NCBI GenBank assembly: GCA_025922945.1
Contig: JAICGW010000010.1
Span: 1 to 42,930 of the forward strand
DNA: 42,930 nucleotides
Reading direction: 5' to 3'
From: Acidimicrobiia bacterium
GTDB lineage: Bacteria > Actinomycetota > Acidimicrobiia > Spongiisociales > ZC4RG35
The number at the start of each line of letters is the position of its first letter. Position 1 is the stretch's first letter. Positions 1-8,855 of this stretch are shown here, one piece after another. Below the pieces are notes generated by a model, which was given only the letters and a program-made list of their open reading frames with translations, was not told the DNA's origin and searched no databases. A program made the position numbers and the translations under genes.

Positions 1-935
1 ACATCGGAGACCTCGGTCCAGGGTGTGAATGGCAACCACGAAGGGCGAATGTCGATGCCGGCCTTCCTCATGATTAACACCGCCTCGTCCATGTCACGAG
101 CGGTATGACCCTTGTCGAGGATCTGGAGAACCCGCTCGTTGGTTGTCTCGAATGCCGAAACCACGAACACCACGCCCCGCTCTGCGACCTCCGGCCATAC
201 CTTCTCGTGTTGGAGAATGTGTGAAACCTTGACCGTCAGATCGAACGTGATGGCGGGGAAGCGCTTGTGAGCCGCCCGCAGCAAGTCGAGTGAATAGCGG
301 GGAGCGTTGAGGAAGTCGGGGTCACCAAAGGTGATGTGGCGGGCGCCGGCCGCGACTTGCGATTCGATGTCGGAAAGCACGACGTCGGCGCCAGTCACCC
401 GGTAGCGCCCGTCGTAAACCGCTGGGATCGGGCAATGGCGGCAGCGATGACGGCAGCCGTGACTGGCCTCCACGTAGCCCGCCACGTCCTGTTTCTCACC
501 GGTCGCCAGATGGCTATACCGGTCCAAGGTCGGCAGGCCGCTTCGGTGCGGGATTTCGAATTGGTGACGGCTGAGATCGACCTGGCTGCTGCGACTTCCC
601 CCCGCCCACGCCACCAATCCATCCTCGTATTCCCCTACGAGACGCGCGTAACGATCATCAGCCAAGCCTGCGTAAAGGCCATAGAAGGCGATCGGCTTTT
701 CGGGCCACGAGCGCTGGACCTTGGCGGCGGCCGTCGCCCCCAGCCGCATGGCGGTATGCATGGGAACCGAGAAAGCGACCCCCTCGGCCCAGGTGAACTT
801 GGCCTCATCCCAGTCCTCTACCGCCAGGTCGTGGCCCACAACCTCGTGCCCTTCTTTGAACAGCCGAGCGGCCGGCGAGGCCAAATGAAGGGGTTGGTGG
901 CCCAACTCGTAAGTGGACACCAAGAGAATCCGCAC
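1..935 (-). CDS. Radical SAM protein, partial (C-terminus beyond left edge); resembles the CUAEP/CCAEP-tail radical SAM family
   Basis: Manual minus-strand translation from GTG at 935: MRILLVSTYELGHQPLHLASPAARLFKEGHEVVGHDLAVEDW...ASHGCRHRCRHCPIPAVYDGRYR...PSWLPFTPWTEVSD; open to window edge; CxxxCxxC cluster motif. Not in the supplied ORF track because no stop lies in the window. Confidence 0.85.
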   Translation of the reverse strand, partial: MRILLVSTYELGHQPLHLASPAARLFKEGHEVVGHDLAVEDWDEAKFTWAEGVAFSVPMHTAMRLGATAAAKVQRSWPEKPIAFYGLYAGLADDRYARLVGEYEDGLVAWAGGSRSSQVDLSRHQFEIPHRSGLPTLDRYSHLATGEKQDVAGYVEASHGCRHRCRHCPIPAVYDGRYRVTGADVVLSDIESQVAAGARHITFGDPDFLNAPRYSLDLLRAAHKRFPAITFDLTVKVSHILQHEKVWPEVAERGVVFVVSAFETTNERVLQILDKGHTARDMDEAVLIMRKAGIDIRPSWLPFTPWTEVSD

Positions 936-941
936 CAGGCG

Positions 942-951
942 AGGCTACCGT
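942..951. promoter_or_regulatory. Divergent overlapping -10 elements sharing one TA
   Basis: AGGCTACCGT: minus-strand TAGCCT, 6 nt, GTG 935; plus-strand TACCGT, 7 nt, GTG 959. Confidence 0.6.
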
Positions 952-955
952 CGGA

Positions 956-1852
956 GTGGTGGAAGGCAGATTCGTCACCATCCCGAGCGGGCCGCTACTG
1001 ATGCGCGATTTCGGGGGCGACGGCCCTCCGATCGTCGCCGTGCACGGCCTGGGGGGATCCCTACTCAATTGGGTGCCGGCGGCCCCTTATCTCGCGACCC
1101 TGGGGCACTTCTACGCATTCGATCTGCCCGGCTTCGGCTACTCCCCACCTCACGGGTCGTATTCGATCTCCAACCACAAAAAGGCGACCGCTCAATTCAT
1201 CGAAACCCTTGGGGAAGAGGTGCTGCTGATCGGCAACTCGATGGGCGGCTTGCTAGCACTCTTGCTAGCGGCGGAACGAAGCGACTTGGTTTCGGGCCTG
1301 GTCCTCCTGGCCCCGGCTTCTCCCCCCCGCCTCGACGATCCGCGGATCGATCGGGCCGTGGCCAAGCGACTCCTCTTACAAGGCGTCCCGTTAGTGGGAG
1401 AAGCGGTCGTGAGCAGATACTGGAACTCAACGACCACCGCCCAGCAGATTCGGGACACACTCTCCATAGTTTGTCATCACCCCGAAACCATCCCGACCGA
1501 GGTTTGGCCGGAAGCCCTGGCACTTGCCGAGGCCCGGCGCCGGCAACCGTGGGCGATCGAAGCAGTGATCCGATCAGGGAGGTCGACCGGCGCATTTCTC
1601 GCCCGGAAGCGTGAATTCGACCAGGCCGTCAGACAAGTGCGGGCTCCGACGATGGTCATCCAGGGGGCTCATGATCGAGTGATCGCGGGTTCGGGTCCAG
1701 AGCGCATCGCGAGCCTTCGACCGGATTGGACCCATGTCGTGATGCCCGACGCCGGGCACTGCCCCCAACTCGAAGCACCATCACATTTCGTCGAGTTGGT
1801 AGAGAGCTGGTGGAGGCCGCAAAACCGGAGGCGAGTAACCTCGTCGGCATGA
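956..1852 (+). CDS. Alpha/beta-fold hydrolase
   Basis: ORF with VHGLGG oxyanion region, GNSMGG nucleophile elbow, DAGHCPQLEAP C-terminal His region. GTG 956 or GTG 959 start; stop overlaps aceE start (ATGA). Confidence 0.85.
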   Translation: MVEGRFVTIPSGPLLMRDFGGDGPPIVAVHGLGGSLLNWVPAAPYLATLGHFYAFDLPGFGYSPPHGSYSISNHKKATAQFIETLGEEVLLIGNSMGGLLALLLAAERSDLVSGLVLLAPASPPRLDDPRIDRAVAKRLLLQGVPLVGEAVVSRYWNSTTTAQQIRDTLSIVCHHPETIPTEVWPEALALAEARRRQPWAIEAVIRSGRSTGAFLARKREFDQAVRQVRAPTMVIQGAHDRVIAGSGPERIASLRPDWTHVVMPDAGHCPQLEAPSHFVELVESWWRPQNRRRVTSSA

Positions 1853-4575
1853 TCGATCCCGGCGAAGTCGCCCGGACGCTGCCCGACGATTTCATCCACC
1901 AGCTCTGGGACGACGATCCCGAAGAGACTCAAGAGTGGATTGATTCACTCGACGCCGTGAACGCCGCCGACGGTTCGGTGCGTGCCCGTTTCCTCCTTGC
2001 CAAGCTTCTCGAGCGAGCTCACTCGCTCAACCTCGGGGTCCCCCCGGTCATCACGACTCCATACGTGAACTCGATACCCCCCGAGGATGAACCCGACTAT
2101 CCGGGAGATGAGCATCTCGAACGCCGCATACGAAGGTTTATCCGCTGGAACGCGGCGGTGATGGTGATCAAGGCGAACCATCGGGAAAAAGGCATCGGGG
2201 GCCATCTCTCGACGTTTGCCTCGTCCGCGACGCTTTACGAGGTGGGCTTCAACCACTTCTTCCGGGGAAAGGCCGCCGGCGATCCGGGCGATCACGTCTA
2301 CATCCAGGGGCATGCCGTTCCCGGGATCTACGCCCGTGCCTTTCTCGAGGGCCGTCTCGACGAGGAGCACCTCGACAACTTCCGATTCGAGATTGGAGGC
2401 AACGGGCTCTCCTCCTATCCGCATCCGCGGCTGATGCCCGACTTCTGGGAGTACCCGACCGTTTCGATGGGACTGGGACCGATCAATTCCATCTACCACG
2501 CCCGGTTCAATCGCTATCTCCACAACCGCGGCATCGACGACACCTCCCAATCGAGGGTCTGGTGCTTCCTCGGTGACGGCGAATGCGACGAACCGGAGAC
2601 TCTGGGTTCCATCTCCCTCGCCAGCCGAGAGAAGCTCGACAACCTCGTTTGGGTGGTCAACTGCAATTTGCAACGGTTGGACGGCCCGGTACGCGGGAAC
2701 GGGAAAATCATCCAGGAGCTCGAGTCGGTATTTCGCGGTGCCGGCTGGAATGTGATCAAGGTCATCTGGGGCAGTGGTTGGGACGCCCTGCTGGAAGCCG
2801 ACCACGAGGGCGCCCTGATCGGGGTGATGAACGACACCGTCGACGGCGAATACCAGAGATACAAGGCCGAGAATGGCGCTTTCGTTCGCGAGCGCTTTTT
2901 CGGCAAGGATCCGCGGGCGCTGGCCCTGGTCGAGAACTGGAGTGACGACGAGATCTGGGCGCTGCGGCGCGGTGGGCTCGACTTTCGCAAGATCTACGCT
3001 GCCTACAAGCTTGCCACCGAGCTCAGCGGAGCCCCTACCGTCATCCTGGCCAAGACGATCAAGGGCTGGACTCTCGGGCCCGACGTCGAAGGCCGCAACG
3101 CCACCCATCAGATCAAGGAGCTCACCAACGCCCAGCTGCGCGAGCTCCGGACCCGGCTTTCACTCGAGGAGGACGTTCCGGAGGAATCCCTCGAAGGCGA
3201 CAAGGTGCCCATGTACCTCCGCTTCGCCGATGATTCCCCCGAGGCTCAGTACCTGCACGAGCGGCGCAAGGTCCTCTCCGGATATCTACCGAGCCGGACG
3301 GTCGAAGTCCGATCGCCGCTCACCCTTCCCGGACCGGAGGCCTTTGCCGAGATCTACTCCGGATCTGGCAAGGTCGAAGCCTCCACGACCACCGCCTTTA
3401 CCAGGCTGATTCGCAATCTCGCCCGAACGGAGGAGTTCGGGCCCCGGGTGGTGCCCATCGTCCCCGACGAGGCGCGGACCTTCGGCATGGACTCGCTCTT
3501 CCGGGAGATGAAGATCTACGCCAGCACCGGACAGCTCTACGAACCGGTTGACGCCAAGATGCTGTTGACCTACGCCGAATCCAAATCCGGGCAGATCCTC
3601 GAAGAGGGGATCACCGAGGCGGGCTCGATGGCCTCCTGGATCGCAGCCGCTACCAGTTACGCGGTGCGGGGCATCGCGATGGTGCCGTTCTTCATTTTCT
3701 ACTCGATGTTTGGGTTCCAGCGGGTTGGAGACCTGATTTGGTCGGCTGGCGACGCCCGCGCCCGCGGCTTTTTGCTCGGCGCCACGGCCGGACGCACGAC
3801 ACTGGCGGGCGAAGGGCTCCAACATCAGGATGGACACAGCCTGGTCCTCTCGGTCACCAACCCAGCCTGCGAGAGCTACGACCCCGCCTTCGCCTATGAA
3901 GTCGGAACGATCATCGAAGGGGGCTTGCGCCGGATGTACGGGGAGAGCCCCGAAGACATCTTTTTCTATCTCACCCTTTACAACGAGAACTATCCGCAGC
4001 CTCCGCGTCCCGAGGGCATCGCCGAGGACATCCTCCGCGGGATCTACCGCTTCAGCCAGGCCCCGGCTGGCACCCACCATCGGGCGACCATCCTCTTCTC
4101 CGGCACTTCGAACCTCGCCGTCCGCAAGGCCCAGGTGGACCTTGCGGACAACTACGGCGTGGGCGCCGAACTTTGGTCCGTGACCTCATATCAAAAGCTC
4201 CGGGGAGAAGCGATCGGGGTCGAGCGCTGGAATCGCCTCCACCCGACGGAAAGCCCTCGTGAGCCCCATGTCACCGCCGTCCTCAAGACCACGGAAGGGC
4301 CGATCGTGGCTGTCACCGATTTCATGAAATTGGTGCCCGATCAAATCGGGCGGTTCGTGCCCCGCACCTACGTGACGCTCGGCACCGACGGCTTTGGACG
4401 CTCCGACGGAAGGACGGCGTTGCGGAAGCACTTCGAAACGGACAGCGGACACGTTGTTTTGGCGGTGCTGTCCGAGCTGGTACGGGCGGGAAAGCTCGAG
4501 CCCGCTGTGATCGCTGACGCGATTGCGCGCTATGGCATCAATCCCGATGCGAGCGACCCTCGCCTAGTTCACTAG
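1849..4575 (+). CDS. aceE: Pyruvate dehydrogenase E1 component, homodimeric type
   Basis: ~908 aa; GHVYIQGHAVPGIYARAFLEGRL, CFLGDGECDEPETLGSISLASREKLDNL (TPP motif GDGECDEPE), EGITEAGSMASWIAAATSYA, LAGEGLQHQDGHS. ATG 1849 chosen over the longer ORF start at 1726 because of ATGA coupling with the hydrolase. Confidence 0.95.
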   Translation: MIDPGEVARTLPDDFIHQLWDDDPEETQEWIDSLDAVNAADGSVRARFLLAKLLERAHSLNLGVPPVITTPYVNSIPPEDEPDYPGDEHLERRIRRFIRWNAAVMVIKANHREKGIGGHLSTFASSATLYEVGFNHFFRGKAAGDPGDHVYIQGHAVPGIYARAFLEGRLDEEHLDNFRFEIGGNGLSSYPHPRLMPDFWEYPTVSMGLGPINSIYHARFNRYLHNRGIDDTSQSRVWCFLGDGECDEPETLGSISLASREKLDNLVWVVNCNLQRLDGPVRGNGKIIQELESVFRGAGWNVIKVIWGSGWDALLEADHEGALIGVMNDTVDGEYQRYKAENGAFVRERFFGKDPRALALVENWSDDEIWALRRGGLDFRKIYAAYKLATELSGAPTVILAKTIKGWTLGPDVEGRNATHQIKELTNAQLRELRTRLSLEEDVPEESLEGDKVPMYLRFADDSPEAQYLHERRKVLSGYLPSRTVEVRSPLTLPGPEAFAEIYSGSGKVEASTTTAFTRLIRNLARTEEFGPRVVPIVPDEARTFGMDSLFREMKIYASTGQLYEPVDAKMLLTYAESKSGQILEEGITEAGSMASWIAAATSYAVRGIAMVPFFIFYSMFGFQRVGDLIWSAGDARARGFLLGATAGRTTLAGEGLQHQDGHSLVLSVTNPACESYDPAFAYEVGTIIEGGLRRMYGESPEDIFFYLTLYNENYPQPPRPEGIAEDILRGIYRFSQAPAGTHHRATILFSGTSNLAVRKAQVDLADNYGVGAELWSVTSYQKLRGEAIGVERWNRLHPTESPREPHVTAVLKTTEGPIVAVTDFMKLVPDQIGRFVPRTYVTLGTDGFGRSDGRTALRKHFETDSGHVVLAVLSELVRAGKLEPAVIADAIARYGINPDASDPRLVH

Positions 4576-4582
4576 CCCGGAC

Positions 4583-5317
4583 ATGACCCGTTCCCTCGAT
4601 GCGCACGACTTCATCTCGTTTCGCGATCCCGACGAGGACCGTACCTGGTTTTTCGACGCCACCTTCCTCCGATCCTCGTGGACCTGCATCTTCGGCCGCG
4701 GGTGCCTTGGGATCTATACGACCCCCACTCCCGAGATGTCTCAGGGGTGCTGTTCGATGGGAGCGTGGTTCACCGATGACGAGGATCTGGCGAAGGTCGA
4801 AGCACACGCAGCCCGCCTGACCGACGAGAACTGGCAGTTTCGCAAAAAGGCCGGCGAAAAGATCTGGCGCCAGCGGGGCGAGGACAGGACCAGCCGCCTC
4901 GTGCAGGATGCCTGCATTTTCCTCAACCGGCCCGATTTTGCCGCGGGGGCGGGTTGCGCCCTCCACCTCGGCGCCCTTCAGGCCGGCGAACGGCCACTCG
5001 ACTGGAAGCCGAATGTCTGCTGGCAACTGCCTCTCCGCCTGGAGGAGGACACCGATGACAGTGGCCACGTCACCTCCGTCTTGCGCGAATGGAAACGACG
5101 GGATTGGGGTGATGGAGGTGACGAGTTCGCCTGGTGGTGCACCGACAGCCCTCTCGCCTTCATCGGTGGTGATCCTGTCTATCGGACTTTGCAACAGGAG
5201 ATCGTCGAGATGGTTGGACAGAAGATCTACGGGATCCTGGTCGACCGCCTCGAAGCGCCGCAACCTCTCCCCCACCCCGCCCTTCGTCAGAACGGGTCTA
5301 GACCACCCCGCCGATAA
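4583..5317 (+). CDS. Cys-rich conserved protein, possibly DUF3109/YkgJ-like metal-binding
   Basis: 244 aa; C..GRGC...GCCSMGA...CIFLNRPDFAAGAGC...LDWKPNVCWQLPLR cysteine arrangement reminiscent of DUF3109-like proteins; 7 nt after aceE. Confidence 0.6.
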   Translation: MTRSLDAHDFISFRDPDEDRTWFFDATFLRSSWTCIFGRGCLGIYTTPTPEMSQGCCSMGAWFTDDEDLAKVEAHAARLTDENWQFRKKAGEKIWRQRGEDRTSRLVQDACIFLNRPDFAAGAGCALHLGALQAGERPLDWKPNVCWQLPLRLEEDTDDSGHVTSVLREWKRRDWGDGGDEFAWWCTDSPLAFIGGDPVYRTLQQEIVEMVGQKIYGILVDRLEAPQPLPHPALRQNGSRPPRR

Positions 5318-7220
5318 GGGCGCCGGCGGCGAGGATCACCAGATAGGCGCCGAGCCCGCCGACGACCAGGGTCCAGCGTTGCCAGGCGGGAATGGCCGAT
5401 CGCCCGATGACGTAATAGAGGATCACACCGAGGAAGGGAATCAGGAGGATCACTGCCGACCAGCCGATCACCGGGCCTTTGCCCCGTCCACTTCGGGCTA
5501 GGTCCCAGAGAGCAATTGTCACCCAGGCGGCGTAGAGAACGAAAGGGAGAAAATAGGCATAAAGGCCAAAGAACACCGATGTGAGCGAGCCGAGCAGCAC
5601 TCCGAACACGGTGGCTCCTTTCTGTGAGATGACAGACACTCCGGCGGGAACGTCGGGGACTGCGATCGAGTCGAGATCCAATGGGTAGTTGGCAAACACA
5701 TCAACAGCCGGCAAGACCGGAGCGTCCCCCGGCAGGTTCTCCTGAGGCCCCGGCGTCGGCGCCGACCCCACCTCATTCGTCGGTCGAAGCTGGAGGCCGT
5801 TCTCCATGACCCTCCCCAGCTGTTCGGTCGAGCCGGCCAACTCGTAGAGCACGGGGAGGCGCAATCCGTCGCAGGTGGCGAACGTCTCCAGCCCGACTGG
5901 AAGCGTCGTATCCAGTTCGTTGTCGACGAAGCAGTTGTCGGAGCCCGCCGGCCCAGCCAGGGCCAGGTCGGCCCGCCCCGAGCCGGAGACCACATTTCCC
6001 TCCACCCGGTTGCCGGAGCTGGTCCAGAAGTTGCGATCGAGATTGGGGGTGACGGCGATACCGTTCACTTCCTGGTTAAAAACGCGATTGCGCAACACGA
6101 GCGAGCTGTTGCCACCGGCGAGGAGGATGCCGTTTCCCAGGGCCGACCACGGGGCGGCCTTGGCCGGCGCCTGTCGATTGTTGTTGTCATGGACGAGGTT
6201 GCCGGCGATGGTCACATCATGAAATGGCGGTAGGAGCTCGGAATCGAGGGTGTTGGGGACGATGCCGGCCGCGTTGAACCGCCAAACCGAGTTGAGCAGG
6301 TAGAGCTCACCCGAGGCGTTGGTGCCCGAGTAACCGAGGCCGTTCCATTCCGCAACCACGTGATCGATGACCGCCTGGCAGGGATCGCATTGCCCGACGT
6401 AGAAACCCGAGTCAGGCGAGCCTGAGGCGTAGGAATATTCGAAGAGCCCGTCGGAGGAATCGAAGGCATAGATGCCATAGTCGCCGTTGTCGATCGCGGT
6501 GACGTAGGAAGCGCGGAATCCCCGCACACCCGACCAATAGACGCCGTTGGCGACCCCGTTCATGACGGTCAGGTTTTCCACTACCACCCCGTCGACGTAG
6601 ACCTCGATGACGTTTTCGGCCCGAAACTGGGCATCGAGCACCACCTGGTTTCGGTCGGTGCCGCGAATCACCAGTCCGGGGGTATTCACCTCGACCGCCT
6701 CTTGGTACCGGCCGGGACCGATGAGGATCATGTCTCCCGGCTGGGAAAGCTCGACCGCCGCTTGCACGGTCGGCGCCTCCTCGGGAACTTGGATGGTGGT
6801 GCCCGACCAAGCACCGGGCGCCGCTGACTCGGCGATTCCCTGGGCCGCAGCCGAGGCGCCGGGATCACCCACCACGAGTCGCCCGGCCATTCCTGATCCC
6901 TCGGCGTTGCCATGGAACGTGCAGAAGAAGACATATTCGCCGGGCTGGTCGAAGCGAACCGTGGCGGCATCACCTGCGGTCTGTGCGAGGGAACCAAAGC
7001 TCGATTCGGTCGACCACGACCCGTCAGCAGCCACAGCATTGTGGGGATTGCGGCCGGCGCCAACGAACGTCACTTCGGCTCCCACCGGAACCCGGATCTC
7101 AGGGATCGAAAAGCTGTTGTCGAGCATCTCGATCGTGACCTGGCGAGGATCGGGTGCCTCCCCCACTCCGCCACAGGCCAGGGCCAGCAACCCCAGCACT
7201 CCGATCGCCCACCGCGCCAT
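5298..7220 (-). CDS. Lipoprotein: cupredoxin domain + right-handed parallel beta-helix + C-terminal PLDc_N-like membrane segment
   Basis: LGLLALACGG lipobox; NPHN...FFCTFHGNAEGSGMAG type-1 Cu ligand pattern; repetitive VVENLTVMNGVANGV / NGDYGIYAFDSSDGLFEYSYASGS beta-helix; C-terminal YAAWVTIALWDLARSGRGKGPVIGWSAVILLIPFLGVILYYVIGRS. Confidence 0.8.
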   Translation of the reverse strand: MARWAIGVLGLLALACGGVGEAPDPRQVTIEMLDNSFSIPEIRVPVGAEVTFVGAGRNPHNAVAADGSWSTESSFGSLAQTAGDAATVRFDQPGEYVFFCTFHGNAEGSGMAGRLVVGDPGASAAAQGIAESAAPGAWSGTTIQVPEEAPTVQAAVELSQPGDMILIGPGRYQEAVEVNTPGLVIRGTDRNQVVLDAQFRAENVIEVYVDGVVVENLTVMNGVANGVYWSGVRGFRASYVTAIDNGDYGIYAFDSSDGLFEYSYASGSPDSGFYVGQCDPCQAVIDHVVAEWNGLGYSGTNASGELYLLNSVWRFNAAGIVPNTLDSELLPPFHDVTIAGNLVHDNNNRQAPAKAAPWSALGNGILLAGGNSSLVLRNRVFNQEVNGIAVTPNLDRNFWTSSGNRVEGNVVSGSGRADLALAGPAGSDNCFVDNELDTTLPVGLETFATCDGLRLPVLYELAGSTEQLGRVMENGLQLRPTNEVGSAPTPGPQENLPGDAPVLPAVDVFANYPLDLDSIAVPDVPAGVSVISQKGATVFGVLLGSLTSVFFGLYAYFLPFVLYAAWVTIALWDLARSGRGKGPVIGWSAVILLIPFLGVILYYVIGRSAIPAWQRWTLVVGGLGAYLVILAAGALIGGVV

Positions 7221-7226
7221 TGCGCG

Positions 7227-7787
7227 TCAGCCCGATTTCTTGCCGAACAGGCTCCTCAGCCAGGAGACGAGGCTCGACCAGAAGAGCCGAAAGGGCTTCA
7301 CCTCACCTGCCTCGATAGAGGCGGCAGCCTCCTCGCTCGGCGCGGCCATCTTCTGCTCCAGGCACCCGACAAAGTCTGAGATGAGGCGGCGACTCATCTC
7401 GTCGATGAGGCCAGTGCGGCCGAACTGAGCCGCGGGGCCGGCGAGGCTGATATCCGCATCGATCGTCACATGGGTCGCCGCAGCTTCCTTCTCGGTCAAC
7501 GCATAGGTGACCTTCACCTGGCCGCGGCTCCCACCTCTCCGGTCGACTCCCTTGCCGTCGATCAATGCGGTGTGGTTGGCCGGGTCGGCGGAGATCTTGG
7601 CCTCACCCTCAAAGGTGGCAGAAATCGGGCCGAGCTTGACAGAAATCTTCCCCTCGTAGACGCCGCCGCCCTTGCTCTCCTCCAGGGTCGCCCCCGGAAG
7701 GCATTGGGCAACCGAGGGCACGTCTTGGAATAGGTCCCACACTGCGGGCAGCGGTCGAGCCACGTCGAAGGAGTGGGTTATCTGCAT
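7227..7787 (-). CDS. coxG: CoxG / SRPBCC family protein (CO dehydrogenase subunit G type)
   Basis: MQITHSFDVARPLPAVWDLFQDVPSVAQCLPGATL...YEGKISVKLGPISATFEGEAKI...GKGVDRRGGSRGQVKVTYAL is typical CoxG. Confidence 0.88.
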   Translation of the reverse strand: MQITHSFDVARPLPAVWDLFQDVPSVAQCLPGATLEESKGGGVYEGKISVKLGPISATFEGEAKISADPANHTALIDGKGVDRRGGSRGQVKVTYALTEKEAAATHVTIDADISLAGPAAQFGRTGLIDEMSRRLISDFVGCLEQKMAAPSEEAAASIEAGEVKPFRLFWSSLVSWLRSLFGKKSG

Positions 7788-7793
7788 CGGCTC

Positions 7794-7799
7794 AACCTA
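7794..7799 (-). promoter_or_regulatory. Putative -10 (TAGGTT) for leaderless coxG
   Basis: TAGGTT-GAGCCG-ATG on minus strand. Confidence 0.55.
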
Positions 7800-8843
7800 A
7801 TTTCGCCAGCTTTGGGGTCGCCAGTTCTGCGGTCCCTTCTTCTCAACCAGGAATCCACCGCGGCGCTGACGGCGCACGGTGAGAATCTCCGAAAGTATCG
7901 CCCATGCGATTTCGGTTGGTCCATCTGCCCCGAGGTCGAGCCCGGCGGGCCCAAAGATGCGCTCGGTGTTGGCCGGCTCGATGCCCCTGGCGGAGAGGTC
8001 CTTCAACATCCGCTCCAAACGTTCGCCTGGACCGAGACAGCCGATATACGCGGCCCCGGTCCCGATAAGGGAGCCGAGATAGTCGACGTCGCGTAGATAG
8101 TTGTGTGACATGATCACGAAGTAGGCGCCATCGTCGACATCGACATGGCTGGTTAGGTCGGCGGGAGCGCATTGCACTAGCCGATCGGCCTCGGGAAATC
8201 TCTCGTGGGTCAGGAAAGCCCGACGATCGTCCACCACGGTGGTTTCAAACCCGAGTTCCTTGCCCAGGCGAACGAGGGGAACCGCGTCGTGACCGGCCCC
8301 GCAGACGATCAGCCGACTTCGCCCTGAAACCACCTCGAGCAGGTAGTCGATCCCGGCCCGGTGCAGTCGACGATGGCGACCTTCGCGCCGGGCGTCGGCC
8401 AGTTCCGCGCCCCAGGTTTCATCGCCGACCTCGATCCCGAGATGGGTGCCGACCTGAGGGCCGTTCAAGGTGTGCAGGACCCCGCCCGGTCCCGAGTCGA
8501 TCAGCTCGCCCAACGCCTGCGCGGCTCGGGCCGACTCCATAAGAAGTTCCGTCACCCCGTTGCAGCCGATCCCCCAGCCCCACACTGCCTCGTCATCGGC
8601 GGTGAGATCGAACTCGACCACGCGGGCAGGAACGTCCTCACCCATCGCTCCGGCGATGTCGATCAATTCGTTGTCGAGACAGCCCCCAGATACTGTCCCT
8701 ACCATCGAGCCGTCGCTCGAAATGAGCTGGCGGGCTCCCAAACCGCGATAGGTCGAGCCTCGCACCCCGACGACCGTCGCCAGCACGAAATCGATCTGAC
8801 GGCGTCGCCATTCCGGAATCGTGTCCAGGACCTGATCGGCCAC
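7797..8843 (-). CDS. XdhC/CoxI family protein (molybdenum hydroxylase maturation)
   Basis: ATVVGVRGSTYRGLGARQLISSDGSMVGTVSGGCLDNELI; Rossmann LIVCGAGHDAVPLVRLGKELGF; GPAGLDLGADGPTEIAWAILSEIL. Confidence 0.92.
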   Translation of the reverse strand: MADQVLDTIPEWRRRQIDFVLATVVGVRGSTYRGLGARQLISSDGSMVGTVSGGCLDNELIDIAGAMGEDVPARVVEFDLTADDEAVWGWGIGCNGVTELLMESARAAQALGELIDSGPGGVLHTLNGPQVGTHLGIEVGDETWGAELADARREGRHRRLHRAGIDYLLEVVSGRSRLIVCGAGHDAVPLVRLGKELGFETTVVDDRRAFLTHERFPEADRLVQCAPADLTSHVDVDDGAYFVIMSHNYLRDVDYLGSLIGTGAAYIGCLGPGERLERMLKDLSARGIEPANTERIFGPAGLDLGADGPTEIAWAILSEILTVRRQRRGGFLVEKKGPQNWRPQSWRN

Positions 8844-8849
8844 GGGCCC

Positions 8850-8855
8850 AAGTTA
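8850..8855 (-). promoter_or_regulatory. Putative -10 (TAACTT) for leaderless xdhC-like gene
   Basis: TAACTT-GGGCCC-GTG on minus strand; TAA is also the mogA-like stop. Confidence 0.55.

Noticed and set aside
1945-3108. 387-aa minus-strand ORF antisense to aceE
   Set aside because: High-GC shadow ORF opposite an unambiguous aceE; no recognisable domain, low-complexity composition.
3286-4080. 264-aa minus-strand ORF antisense to aceE
   Set aside because: Shadow ORF; composition mirrors the sense codons.
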